From the NCBI GenBank assembly GCA_963669405.2, contig CAXXHF010000002.1:1178001-1242000 (forward strand): 64,000 nucleotides of DNA, written 5' to 3'. The notes below the pieces were generated by a model that worked only from the letters and a program-made list of their open reading frames with translations, had not been told where the DNA came from and searched no databases. The translations under genes were made by a program, and so were the position numbers. The stretch is from Aureisphaera sp963669405 (GTDB lineage Bacteria; Bacteroidota; Bacteroidia; Flavobacteriales; Flavobacteriaceae). Positions 13,968 through 22,296 of the stretch are shown here, one piece after another; within the stretch, counting starts at the first letter, position 1, and each line of letters starts with the position of its first letter.

Positions 13968-16484
13968 TTACCTTCTTTTTTTTGAATTAACTATTTCTAA
14001 AGCGTAAATATTTAAAGCATGTGGATTGAACAACCAATTCAGCAAAAATTTAAAATGATCAAGGGCTTTCTCATTATTCCCAATAGGGCGTATCACCGAA
14101 AACTTAGGGGGATATTCACCATACAACCTAAGTGGAAAGCCACTTTTAATAGGATCTGCCAATTGTAGCATAATCAATGCGGCATAGCTCTGTTTTAAGG
14201 TGTATTTTTTGGTTCTAAAATCCTCAGGCATCCAGGAATAAATTTGCTGTAATTTTGTCTTGGCACTTCCTTCCCACTTACGACTATCGCCTAATAGAAT
14301 CGTGATCAATTCGGACAAATATTTATCCCCGTTACGCTTGATAAGGATTTTTTCAATCCATAGGATAGGATCCACCAATTGTTGGTGAGAGTATTCTTTG
14401 ATAAAAAGGATAAGATGATCTATGAGTCCTATGCTTAATAGCTCATCAAAAAACAAATTAATTTTTGGCGCTAAGGTTTCTGTACGATTCAACATAATTC
14501 GGATGAGTTCCAAAAGCCTCTTAAATCCAACCTCCAATTCAAAGTTTTTATATTTTCGTAGCCGATCCAACTCCTCCGGATTCAGCTTAGATTGTGTCTC
14601 AAAGCTAATCTCACGATCCAAGAAAAGTTTAAAATAGATTTGTCTTAGCAATGGATGGACATAAGTGTCTGGATCGTAAGTAGCTACCTCAACCATAAGC
14701 TCCATCATATTTTTAATCAAGAGTTTAGAGGTACCTGTGTCAAAAAAATAACCAGAATCCAAAAGACGTTCGTATTGAGCAAATAAATACATGGAATGGT
14801 GTGCCACAAAGTATTCGTCTATGCCATCATCTACACCCAATTCTACAAAATCATAGCTAATTTTACCATTTTGTAATCTTCTGGTTTGTATTCCAGACTT
14901 TAACAATACAATATCCCCCTCTTGCCGCCATAACTCAGATAGAGATTGCGTACTTACCACGTTTTGTTTTTTAGATTTTTTGCCTTCAGTCTTTAGCATC
15001 TCAACAACCACTTTAACCTCTCGTCCATCTATTAGTTCCTCCACCAGCATTCTAAAATCTGAAGCACTCACATCTGGAAAAAAAGTAGCAATAAACATAG
15101 CCGTGCGATTGGGTTCCTTAGAAAAAGGCAGCTCTTCGATCATACTGATCTTATTGTGTTGATAATTGGGATCAGCCTTTTTTTCAACTTCAGCTTTAAT
15201 TCTGTCCTTATCACCTCCTAGGGAGTCGATTAGCATATTTCGTAGCTCGGTCTGCGATTTGCGCTTCCCCCAAAGTCCATTCTTAAACTGACTGTAGATT
15301 TCTTGGTTGATCACAATACTCTCGTCCTCACCGAATAAATGTTGGATGAAATAGTTAACAAATGCAATGTTATAGTAAGGAACCTTGCCTAGCTCACTTA
15401 AGTTTTTTTGAGAGATTTTATCATGATTACTATTCTGTTGATCCATCTCTAAAAAAGTAGTACGGTCGATCACACAAAACATAAAAATATTGTTCTGCTT
15501 TAACCTATGCACTACAGTATTATACCATTCCTGATCTGTGATATACAGAGAATTCAGTAGTGACATTTTATTGACCTTTGCCTTCAGATAGGTAAGTGAT
15601 TCTTGTTCAAAACTCCCATGGGTAAAATCGCCTATTTTAATAGGTTTATCTCCTGCCTTTGAGTTGGAATCTTCAAAATGATTGAAATATACTTTTTTGC
15701 TAAACTCCTGATCTTTGTTTCCTTTTTGCAATTCTAGGACTATGCGAGAAATAAGTTGCTCCAGATAGGGTTCATCAGAGCAATGTAGCAAGAGCAACCT
15801 TGACTGAATTATTTGATTGACTAACCTTAACGCTAAAGAGGTATCGATTGGAGGTAAATAACCTAACTCCTCTGCCTCCTGCCAATCCTCCAGACGGATT
15901 GAAATTGGAGAATTACTTTGAGCAATGTAATCACCATTCACTTGTAATACATTAGCATCTACCATTTCTTTTATTAATATCGATTTATCTAAACCACCCA
16001 CGGAAATCCCAGCATGAGAATCTGTATCATCGTCGGCACTTGTACCTTGGCCTGCCTTTTCAGTTGGCTGGGAGCCCACTTGAGACTCTACTCCCTTCTC
16101 ACTTTTTGACTTCGTTTCGTCCTGAGATTGCTCCTTAAGGTCACGAATCACTTCCTGTGATTCCTGTTGGTCTTCTAACCGTTTTTCCTCAATTTCTTGG
16201 AAATCTTTGACAGGAAGGCTTTCAGACGAAATCTCCCCTTCTGTTGGTTCCTCCAATACTTCTGTTTCAGTTTCTGGTTCTTTAGGAACATCTAGATCAC
16301 CTTGTTCTTCTCTAACTGAATCCTCAAGCTCTTTCGGGGATGGATTGATCTCTTTTTGAGTTTCATTTTCAGACATTTCCTGTTCAGTTAAAGGAGTAAG
16401 ATCTGAAACTTCGTGAGCTTGTTGATGGTCAGTTTTGTTAGCTTGTTTTAAAGACTCCTCGCTGTTGTTATTTTGCTCATCCAT
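13968..16484 (-). CDS. Large uncharacterised protein: acidic disordered N-terminus plus possible degenerate NTPase-like core
   Basis: 838 residues. Residues 1 to about 160 are Glu/Ser/Gln-rich, low-complexity and surely disordered (EETEVLEEPTEGEISSE-like composition). From about 165 a folded region begins with SILIKEMVDANVLQVNGDYI. RLLLLHCSDEPYLEQLISRI (229-248) has the strand-loop-helix pattern of a P-loop but no GKS/T. NNIFMFCVIDRTTFLEM (331-347) has a hydrophobic-strand-Asp pattern like Walker B. The rest is helical (about 400-838), perhaps repeat-like. It lies between the TIR gene (6 bases) and the small helical gene (4 bases). I do not recognise the family. A scaffold or degenerate STAND-like role is speculation. 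Confidence 0.75.
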   Translation of the reverse strand: MDEQNNNSEESLKQANKTDHQQAHEVSDLTPLTEQEMSENETQKEINPSPKELEDSVREEQGDLDVPKEPETETEVLEEPTEGEISSESLPVKDFQEIEEKRLEDQQESQEVIRDLKEQSQDETKSKSEKGVESQVGSQPTEKAGQGTSADDDTDSHAGISVGGLDKSILIKEMVDANVLQVNGDYIAQSNSPISIRLEDWQEAEELGYLPPIDTSLALRLVNQIIQSRLLLLHCSDEPYLEQLISRIVLELQKGNKDQEFSKKVYFNHFEDSNSKAGDKPIKIGDFTHGSFEQESLTYLKAKVNKMSLLNSLYITDQEWYNTVVHRLKQNNIFMFCVIDRTTFLEMDQQNSNHDKISQKNLSELGKVPYYNIAFVNYFIQHLFGEDESIVINQEIYSQFKNGLWGKRKSQTELRNMLIDSLGGDKDRIKAEVEKKADPNYQHNKISMIEELPFSKEPNRTAMFIATFFPDVSASDFRMLVEELIDGREVKVVVEMLKTEGKKSKKQNVVSTQSLSELWRQEGDIVLLKSGIQTRRLQNGKISYDFVELGVDDGIDEYFVAHHSMYLFAQYERLLDSGYFFDTGTSKLLIKNMMELMVEVATYDPDTYVHPLLRQIYFKLFLDREISFETQSKLNPEELDRLRKYKNFELEVGFKRLLELIRIMLNRTETLAPKINLFFDELLSIGLIDHLILFIKEYSHQQLVDPILWIEKILIKRNGDKYLSELITILLGDSRKWEGSAKTKLQQIYSWMPEDFRTKKYTLKQSYAALIMLQLADPIKSGFPLRLYGEYPPKFSVIRPIGNNEKALDHFKFLLNWLFNPHALNIYALEIVNSKKRR

Positions 16485-16490
16485 AACCTA

Positions 16491-17060
16491 TTATTTCCCT
16501 TTAGAGCCGTTTTGTGTAATTGTTGAATGCTTAGAGATTCCGACAAAAATGCTATTTGTAACATCACCAGTTTCTATTTGTGCTGTGTCTCCTGTACTAA
16601 GAGGTGTCTCATTTGCAGCTTTTTGTTCTTCTGACTGATGCAGTGCATTGAGTTTTGACTTGATTATGGCTTGAGCTACTTGGGTGGCCACCTCTTTGGG
16701 ATCGTTGTTCCATTCTAAGTAAATAATGTTACTACTTAAACCCTCCACGGAGGTCTGGTCAAGTCGTAGAGGTAAAATATAAGAGTGATCATCTCGTTGG
16801 GTTGTTTGCGCAATCTGTCGTTCTAGATCTGACCATTTTTTCCTAACGTAATGTTCCGAGACAATCATAAGTACAATCAATGATTCTTCTCGATACACAC
16901 GCCATGACTCTTCTAGTAAATCTTTACCTAGATTGTTCTGCTCAGGATAATAGTAACATTCGATCTCTAAGCTCTTAAGCTCTTGATAAATTGACTCTGC
17001 AATGGATAAATCTTCTGTCGCAAACGAAAGCGCAATATCATATTTGTAGTTCTTTTGCAT
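16491..17060 (-). CDS. TIR-domain protein
   Basis: 189 residues. The TIR fold covers about 5-140: strand A YDIALSFATEDLSIAESIYQ, the strand-B region IECYYYPEQNNLGKDLLE, strand C ESLIVLMIVSEHYVRKKWSDLE and strand D HSYILPLRLDQTSVEG. W76 followed by Glu80 in the KKWSDLE segment fits the catalytic Glu position of NAD-cleaving TIR domains. The C-terminal 50 residues are Ser/Thr/Gln-rich and end in SIFVGISKHSTITQNGS, a short repeat-like tail. It is the first gene of the eight-gene operon. In bacterial immune systems such TIR proteins act as NAD-consuming effectors or make signal molecules. Here the role is inferred from family and context. Confidence 0.88.
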   Translation of the reverse strand: MQKNYKYDIALSFATEDLSIAESIYQELKSLEIECYYYPEQNNLGKDLLEESWRVYREESLIVLMIVSEHYVRKKWSDLERQIAQTTQRDDHSYILPLRLDQTSVEGLSSNIIYLEWNNDPKEVATQVAQAIIKSKLNALHQSEEQKAANETPLSTGDTAQIETGDVTNSIFVGISKHSTITQNGSKGK

Positions 17061-17130
17061 AATTCTCTGATTTGACAGTAAAATTATAACTGCCTAATCA
17101 GGGAAAAAACATTGGTTTTTGTGAGTGTTC

Positions 17131-17150
17131 CCTCCTCAGAAATAAGGAGG
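17131..17150 (-). promoter_or_regulatory. Hairpin in the leader of the TIR operon
   Basis: CCTCCT (17131-17136) and AGGAGG (17145-17150) pair around an 8-base loop, about 70 bases upstream of the TIR start and 100 bases after the response regulator stop. No T run follows on the minus strand, so it is not a standard terminator. It could be a leader structure or chance. I see no clear TAnnTTTG promoter in this 194-base gap. Confidence 0.3.
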
Positions 17151-17254
17151 CACCGGTAAAAGAATCTATGTGCATATTGCAAAAACGGTAGAGATTCTCT
17201 ATAATTCAACAAAATACTAAGAAAAATAAAGTGATTTCTACAAACCCAAATCAA

Positions 17255-17881
17255 CTATGCGTATCCCTGCTCTATAGCAAACCTTACCAATCCTTTGGTG
17301 TTAGGGACACCCGTTTTGTCGATAAGGTTTCTACGATGGGTTTCGACCGTAGTTTTAGCAATGGAAAGTTCTTCAGAAATTTGTGCAGATGTTAGTCCAT
17401 CGGCAATTAACTTTAGCACGTCTTTTTCTCTCTTAGTGAGTCTAACCTCACCCGCCATATTTTTTTGTTTCATACTTGAAAACAAAGTCTTAGAAACTTC
17501 TTCTCCAAAATATTCTTCTCCATGGTACACCGCAAGAATTGCTGATACCAATTCTTCTCCTCCTTTATTTTTAAGTATATAACCATGCGCCCCAGCCTCT
17601 GCAATTTTTCGAATAAAACCGATCGTATTATACATGGTTAGAATGACTATTTTAACGTCAGGATATTGTTGTCGAATGAAGCGAGTTGTTTCAACCCCAT
17701 CCATTTCTGGCATTTCAATATCCAAAACCACTACATCAACCACATTCTTACTAAGGACATCCAAGACTTCCTTACCGTTCAAAGCCTTACCTACAACTTC
17801 AATATTGTTTTGGTTTTCAATCATAAATGCTAGTCCTTCTAAAACAATTTTATGATCATCTGCTAGTACTGTTTTAATCAT
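17255..17881 (-). CDS. NarL/FixJ-family response regulator
   Basis: 208 residues. The receiver domain (1-120) has acidic pocket D8 D9, phosphoacceptor D54 in VVLDIEMPEMDG, a switch Thr in VILTMY and Lys in ILKNKG. The C-terminal LuxR-type helix-turn-helix runs RLTKREKDVLKLIADGLT through AKTTVETHRRNL. It overlaps the histidine kinase gene by 4 bases, so the two form a cognate pair. Phosphorylation should let it dimerise and bind DNA. The closest downstream target is the TIR operon, on the same strand after a 194-base gap. Control of that operon, or of the caspase gene, is an inference. Confidence 0.93.
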   Translation of the reverse strand: MIKTVLADDHKIVLEGLAFMIENQNNIEVVGKALNGKEVLDVLSKNVVDVVVLDIEMPEMDGVETTRFIRQQYPDVKIVILTMYNTIGFIRKIAEAGAHGYILKNKGGEELVSAILAVYHGEEYFGEEVSKTLFSSMKQKNMAGEVRLTKREKDVLKLIADGLTSAQISEELSIAKTTVETHRRNLIDKTGVPNTKGLVRFAIEQGYA

Positions 17882-20013
17882 TCGGAGATTTCTTTAAGGG
17901 GTATATCTATCGTAACTGTTGTCCCGTTTCCAAGACTAGTATCAATATTCAGTAAGCCATAAAGTTTATCTACTCTATGAGCCACATTGTTTAATCCCAT
18001 TCCTGTATTTTCCTGACTTTTTAGATCAAATCCAACACCATCGTCTTCTACCATTATGTTTAGGCCTTTTTCACTTTGGAGAAGTTGTACCGTTATTTCA
18101 TTTGCAGAAGCATGCTTCAGAATATTATTAATCAATTCTTGTACAATTCGGAATATAGTGACTTCGGTTTCTGCATTCAAACGATCATCCAATCCATGTG
18201 CATTAAAGTCTACAGAAATCTGATTTGTATTGTTCAAAGTGGCTGCCAAATCTTCCAATGCAGCCACCAATCCAAATTTAGACAATACTCCTGAATTTAG
18301 ATCGTTGGCTATTTTCCGAACTTCTTCACAGGCTTCATCTAACATTGAATTGGCTTTTTGGTATTGTATTTTATTTGATTTTCGCAATTGCTCAATATGC
18401 TCCTCTACCGATTTGTAATGCACTTTAATCATAGAAAGCATACTTCCGAGTCGATCATGTAATTCTTTCGCAATTCGAGTACGTTCTTTTTCTTGTCCTT
18501 CTAGGCGGGCTTGGTTAAACTTTATTTCTTGTCTATTTAGTAATTCTTGAACATTTTTCTGTTCAATCTGTCTGTTCTTCTCAGCTAATTGCGCTTTTTG
18601 CTTTTGTTGATTACCTCGTAATATGGAAAAAAATAATAATAGGGCTAATAAAAGCCCGAAACCCAATGCATAAATCAATGTATTCTTGAACTTATTATGC
18701 GATCTGGCTATTTCACTATTTTTTTGTAATAGTTCTACCTCTTTTTGCTTCTTGTCATATTCTATCCTAATATTTGTCGCATCTATAAATTTTGTTTCAA
18801 TACTATCCTTTAACCTAATATAACTCCTACTATACGCAAGAGCTTTATCGTACTCATCTAATTTTGAATAACTTAAAGCCAATCCGTCAAGAATTTTAAG
18901 ACGAGCCACATCTTTGGAGGATCGTTCTGCCAACTCTAGTACTTCTTCATATATTTTGATTGCTTTCTTATACTCTCCTGTGCGATATATTACATCTGCC
19001 ACATTTGTCTTACTATCAATAAGGAGTACGTCCTCATCCATACTTTCTTGGATTGAAATACTCTTCTCATAATAATTCAAAGCAACCGGAAAATTATTAG
19101 CTCTATGGTATAAAGCGCCAAGGTTATGATAGGTACTTGAATCAGTATCTCCTAAACCATACTTCTTTTTGATAAAAAGTGCTTTTTCATAGAACTCTAA
19201 GGCTTTTATGTCATCTTCAAGGCCGTAATAGGCATTCCCAAGGTTATTATACACTTTTGCAAGTTGATATTCATCTTGCAATTCAAGATACAGCGCTTCA
19301 GATTGTAATAAATATCTAATCGCTTCTTTAAAATTTTCAGATACATTATAAAAGCCTCCAAGATTTAAAAAAGAAGAGGCCATTCCTTTTTTAGATTCTA
19401 AATTTTTCCAAATAGAAGAACTCTCTAAAAAATATTCAAGCGCCTTATCATAATTTCCCATTCTCCTGTACACTGCTCCCAGGTTATTAGCTACTTGAGC
19501 TACTTGACGCACTTTATTAAGATCTTCAAAAATATCTAAACCGGCTTGGTAATGTATCAATGATTTTGGCAAATCCCCTAAATTCTTATAAATAATCCCC
19601 AATTGATTTTCTGCTCTAGCAATACCGTAAAGATTCTGCTCTATTTTTTCTTTTTCCAGAATATCCAAATAGATACGCTCAGCTTGAATAAACTTCTTTT
19701 GGTAGATAGCAATCATTCCTAAACGGTTAAGACCTGTGAGTGTTCCTGTTGAAAAGGAAAGGGAACTACTTAGTCTTAAGGCTCCATTTGCATAATCTGT
19801 TGCCTTTTTAGGGTTTGTTTTTCTATATTCCCATGCCAACTCATTCAAAGTATGTACCTTGGAGGTGTCATTCTCTTGCACCTCCAATAAAGTTTCTAAA
19901 CTATCTATAACTGCCTTATTCTGCCCCGTACAAAAGTAGGCTGTTAAAAAAACAATAATTAATAAATTCATTTTCACTAACCGTTTAACCAATATCTTTG
20001 AATCATGAAACAT
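17878..20013 (-). CDS. TPR sensor histidine kinase (HisKA_3 type)
   Basis: 711 residues. A signal or anchor segment is best read from an internal Met (MNLLIIVFLTAYFCTG, start 19971); the frame itself opens at 20013, inside a terminator hairpin. About eight TPR units follow (for example YGIARAENQLGIIYKNLGDL), so the sensor lies in the periplasm. A membrane helix spans about 444-466, then a coiled coil. The HisKA_3 helix has His519 in IAKELHDRLGSMLSM. The ATPase domain has an N box INNILKHA, a G1 motif VEDDGVGFD and GMGLNNVAHRV. It is the sensor for the overlapping NarL-type regulator. TPR sensors of this layout are common in flavobacteria and the ligand is unknown. Confidence 0.92.
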   Translation of the reverse strand: MFHDSKILVKRLVKMNLLIIVFLTAYFCTGQNKAVIDSLETLLEVQENDTSKVHTLNELAWEYRKTNPKKATDYANGALRLSSSLSFSTGTLTGLNRLGMIAIYQKKFIQAERIYLDILEKEKIEQNLYGIARAENQLGIIYKNLGDLPKSLIHYQAGLDIFEDLNKVRQVAQVANNLGAVYRRMGNYDKALEYFLESSSIWKNLESKKGMASSFLNLGGFYNVSENFKEAIRYLLQSEALYLELQDEYQLAKVYNNLGNAYYGLEDDIKALEFYEKALFIKKKYGLGDTDSSTYHNLGALYHRANNFPVALNYYEKSISIQESMDEDVLLIDSKTNVADVIYRTGEYKKAIKIYEEVLELAERSSKDVARLKILDGLALSYSKLDEYDKALAYSRSYIRLKDSIETKFIDATNIRIEYDKKQKEVELLQKNSEIARSHNKFKNTLIYALGFGLLLALLLFFSILRGNQQKQKAQLAEKNRQIEQKNVQELLNRQEIKFNQARLEGQEKERTRIAKELHDRLGSMLSMIKVHYKSVEEHIEQLRKSNKIQYQKANSMLDEACEEVRKIANDLNSGVLSKFGLVAALEDLAATLNNTNQISVDFNAHGLDDRLNAETEVTIFRIVQELINNILKHASANEITVQLLQSEKGLNIMVEDDGVGFDLKSQENTGMGLNNVAHRVDKLYGLLNIDTSLGNGTTVTIDIPLKEISE

Positions 20014-20016
20014 AAA

Positions 20017-20051
20017 AAAGGCTTTATCATAATAAAGATAATAAAGCCTTT
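20017..20051 (-). terminator. Terminator of the small acidic gene
   Basis: Arms AAAGGCTTTAT (20017-20027) and ATAAAGCCTTT (20041-20051) form a perfect 11-bp stem. On the minus strand it is followed by a T run. It separates the 57-residue gene from the histidine kinase gene. Confidence 0.8.
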
Positions 20052-20074
20052 AACGCCTTGAAAATAAATCCCTT

Positions 20075-20248
20075 TTATCTTTGTTTCTTTCGATTTTTTT
20101 CAAATTTACCTGCTGGCTTGATCACCTCATCATCGTCATCATTTGTTGTTGGAGGATCATCTGCAGAAGAAGTCGGGTTATTGTTTCCTGTCTCATCGTT
20201 TTCATCCATAAATGAAATTTGTAAATAATCTTCTAGTAAATCTTTCAT
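20075..20248 (-). CDS. Small acidic hypothetical protein
   Basis: 57 residues from the ATG at 20248 (MKDLLEDYLQISF). An upstream in-frame start at 20296 would add 16 poorly supported residues. A short amphipathic N-terminus is followed by a disordered Asn/Asp/Thr stretch (including DDDDEV) and a basic tail KFEKNRKKQR. It has its own terminator and lies divergently about 200 bases from the caspase-like gene, so the two may share a control region. No family is recognised. A substrate, inhibitor or leader role with the protease is possible but unsupported beyond position and composition. Confidence 0.5.
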   Translation of the reverse strand: MKDLLEDYLQISFMDENDETGNNNPTSSADDPPTTNDDDDEVIKPAGKFEKNRKKQR

Positions 20249-20450
20249 AATTTTATGATTTATGGTTATGGAACAAATTTCCACCTCGTACCTCATATAT
20301 ACTTCCTTGTAACTACCGTTTTTTATGTCCTCACTTTTAAGGAGATAAAAATCCCTTTTTTAAAGGTGAAATGGCAAAGAACTCATATAGAACTTTGAAA
20401 GGATCAAAGTAAAATGCAACGATTAAGTAACTAATTAGTAAAAAATAACC

Positions 20451-21416
20451 ATGGATAGAAAAGCACTTATTATTGGAATCGATCATTATCAACATATTTC
20501 AAGTCTAAAGGGATGTGTTAATGATGCAAAGAAGGTAAAAAGAGTCTTAACCCAACATACTACCCTTGACGAAGAAAGGAACTTTGATGTTGAAATTATA
20601 ACAACTACCGAACTCAAGGGAATATCCAGAGGTCAATTAAGAGACAAAATTGAAGCATTGTTTAGAGATAAACGAGGACTATCACTTTTGTACTGTTCAT
20701 GTCATGGACATATAGAGAATACAGGAGGGTATCTAGTAACTTCAGAATGTAAGCGTGGAGATGATGGAGTCTCTATGAATGAGATTCTATATATGGCAAA
20801 TCAATCACCTGCTGATAACCGAATGATTATCCTTGATTGTTGCCATGCTGGAGGTTTGGGCCGAGATAGTCTCAACAACAATATCAGTGCAATAAGTGAA
20901 GGAGTAACTATTATGGCTGCCTCAGCAAGTAATCAATATTCTATAGAAAAAAACGGAGCTGGACTATTTACAAATCTTTTCATTCATGCACTTGAAGGAG
21001 GTGCTGCGAATATTCTTGGTGAAATTACGGCAAGTAGTGTATACAGTTATATAGACAAGGCGATGGGGTCTAAGGGGCAGCGTCCAATTTTTATGACCAA
21101 TGTGAGACGATATGCTATTCTTAGAAAAGTAGATTCCCAGCTTAAAAGAGCAATTCTAAGAAAAATTACCCATTTATTTAACAAAGGACCTAACGTACCA
21201 TTTCATTTAGACTCATCGTATGAACCCACAAGCGATCATCCAGATCCGGAAAACGTAAAAAAGTTTGAAATTTTACAACAATTGAATAGGGTAAACTTAG
21301 TAATTCCTTTAGAAGGAGCTTCTCATATGTATTATGCTGCTATGGAAGAAAAGTCTTGTGGTCTAACTACTTTAGGTAAGTCATATTGGATTCTAGTAAA
21401 AAATGAGATCATTTAA
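20451..21416 (+). CDS. Caspase-like (peptidase C14) protease with C-terminal domain
   Basis: 321 residues. The p20-like domain starts KALIIGIDHYQHISSLKGCVNDA, the typical bacterial caspase opening. The catalytic His is in YCSCHGH (H85) and the catalytic Cys in LDCCHAGG (most likely C131 of the DxC motif). After the MAASASNQYS and GLFTNLFIHALEGG stretches, a C-terminal segment of about 75 residues (ENVKKFEILQQLNRVNLV ... GLTTLGKSYWILVKNE) looks like a small winged-helix-type domain that may mediate activation or partner binding. There is no signal peptide. Bacterial caspase homologues act as proteases in gasdermin and other defence systems. No gasdermin-like gene is adjacent. It is divergent from the small acidic gene and close to the TIR operon and two-component genes. 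Confidence 0.88.
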   Translation: MDRKALIIGIDHYQHISSLKGCVNDAKKVKRVLTQHTTLDEERNFDVEIITTTELKGISRGQLRDKIEALFRDKRGLSLLYCSCHGHIENTGGYLVTSECKRGDDGVSMNEILYMANQSPADNRMIILDCCHAGGLGRDSLNNNISAISEGVTIMAASASNQYSIEKNGAGLFTNLFIHALEGGAANILGEITASSVYSYIDKAMGSKGQRPIFMTNVRRYAILRKVDSQLKRAILRKITHLFNKGPNVPFHLDSSYEPTSDHPDPENVKKFEILQQLNRVNLVIPLEGASHMYYAAMEEKSCGLTTLGKSYWILVKNEII

Positions 21417-21536
21417 ATCTAAATTAGATTTTTAGAGTAAAATATATAAAATTGAAAATATTATAGTCCTATTAATGTTTTTTACCGCAACTGATATTAT
21501 GTGAAATTAGTTTTAGTAATTACTGGACCAAATAAA

Positions 21537-21562
21537 AAACTCCCGTCTGACAACGGGAGTTT
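21537..21562 (-). terminator. Terminator, possibly bidirectional
   Basis: Arms AAACTCCCGT (21537-21546) and ACGGGAGTTT (21553-21562) pair around a 6-base loop. A T run follows on the minus strand, so it ends the Cys-rich protein gene. It may also stop transcription from the caspase-like gene. Confidence 0.8.
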
Positions 21563-21583
21563 AAAATTTTCAAAATAATTGTG

Positions 21584-22084
21584 CTATTGCTGGACGCAAA
21601 CTCCAAAAATGACCACCCCGCAAATAGCTCCTAAACAATTATTTGTTCTAACTTGACAAGGCCCTAGACACACAAACGGAAACGGAGAACTATCCGGCCC
21701 AGAAGTACAGTATGTAACAGTCATAGCATCTAAATTGGAAAAATCGATATAACTGTAAGTCTCATTAATCACGTCAGATTCATTTATTTTAAGGATCTCA
21801 ACTTTCTCCTTACCATCCTTCTCCCCCATAACAGTATAGTAATACCCAAACTTGTCACTATACTGGGCATCAACTTGGTTTATCTCATCGAATAGGGTAA
21901 TAAAATTTGTCTCCAAAGAAGCATGTAACGATTCGTTATTCATCGTTTTTACAAAATCCCTCTTTAAGACTTCAACATATTCTGGCGCCAAGTCTTCTGG
22001 ATATATATCCTTTGAGGAATTGGTGAAACTGTAAACGGTTAAAACTAATACCGCTAGTGCTAATACATAAATGAATTTTTTCAT
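21584..22084 (-). CDS. Secreted small protein with Cys-rich C-terminus
   Basis: 166 residues. There is an N-terminal signal or anchor (MKKFIYVLALAVLVLTVYSF). A charged middle region follows with no known motif. The last 45 residues hold six cysteines with spacings 12, 3, 6, 4 and 7, including VCLGPC, NNCLGAIC and FGVC. Such a tail suggests disulfides or metal binding outside the cytoplasm. It is monocistronic, with its own terminator. I do not recognise a family. A peptide precursor, toxin or surface protein are all possible. Confidence 0.6.
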   Translation of the reverse strand: MKKFIYVLALAVLVLTVYSFTNSSKDIYPEDLAPEYVEVLKRDFVKTMNNESLHASLETNFITLFDEINQVDAQYSDKFGYYYTVMGEKDGKEKVEILKINESDVINETYSYIDFSNLDAMTVTYCTSGPDSSPFPFVCLGPCQVRTNNCLGAICGVVIFGVCVQQ

Positions 22085-22296
22085 AATAATTACGTTTTAA
22101 AGGTTTGTTGGTATGAAGGTAAAGAAGATCCTTTTCTTTTGTGTATTGGTTATCCACATATAAAAGGGACTTAAACCATAAGTTAATGTAGCAAGCAGGA
22201 CATATTGCCCCATTGGAAGAACACCCAAACACAATTTCACCAGTCTCCGTATCACCTCAAAATAACTATCTTTATTCGCTTTCAAGATAGCTCACT

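Noticed and set aside
17131..17150. Rho-independent terminator of the two-component genes
   Set aside because: The 6-bp stem is not followed by a T run on the minus strand.
20451..21416. Gasdermin-caspase system
   Set aside because: No small gasdermin-like gene lies next to the caspase-like gene; the nearest small gene is acidic and disordered.
21972..22232. 86-codon open frame on the minus strand
   Set aside because: It starts with GTG and overlaps the Cys-rich protein gene in another frame; the protein lacks a sensible composition.
22097..22285. 62-codon open frame on the minus strand upstream of the Cys-rich protein gene
   Set aside because: Its first codon is TTG, it has no clear ribosome site and it fills the promoter gap; most likely non-coding.
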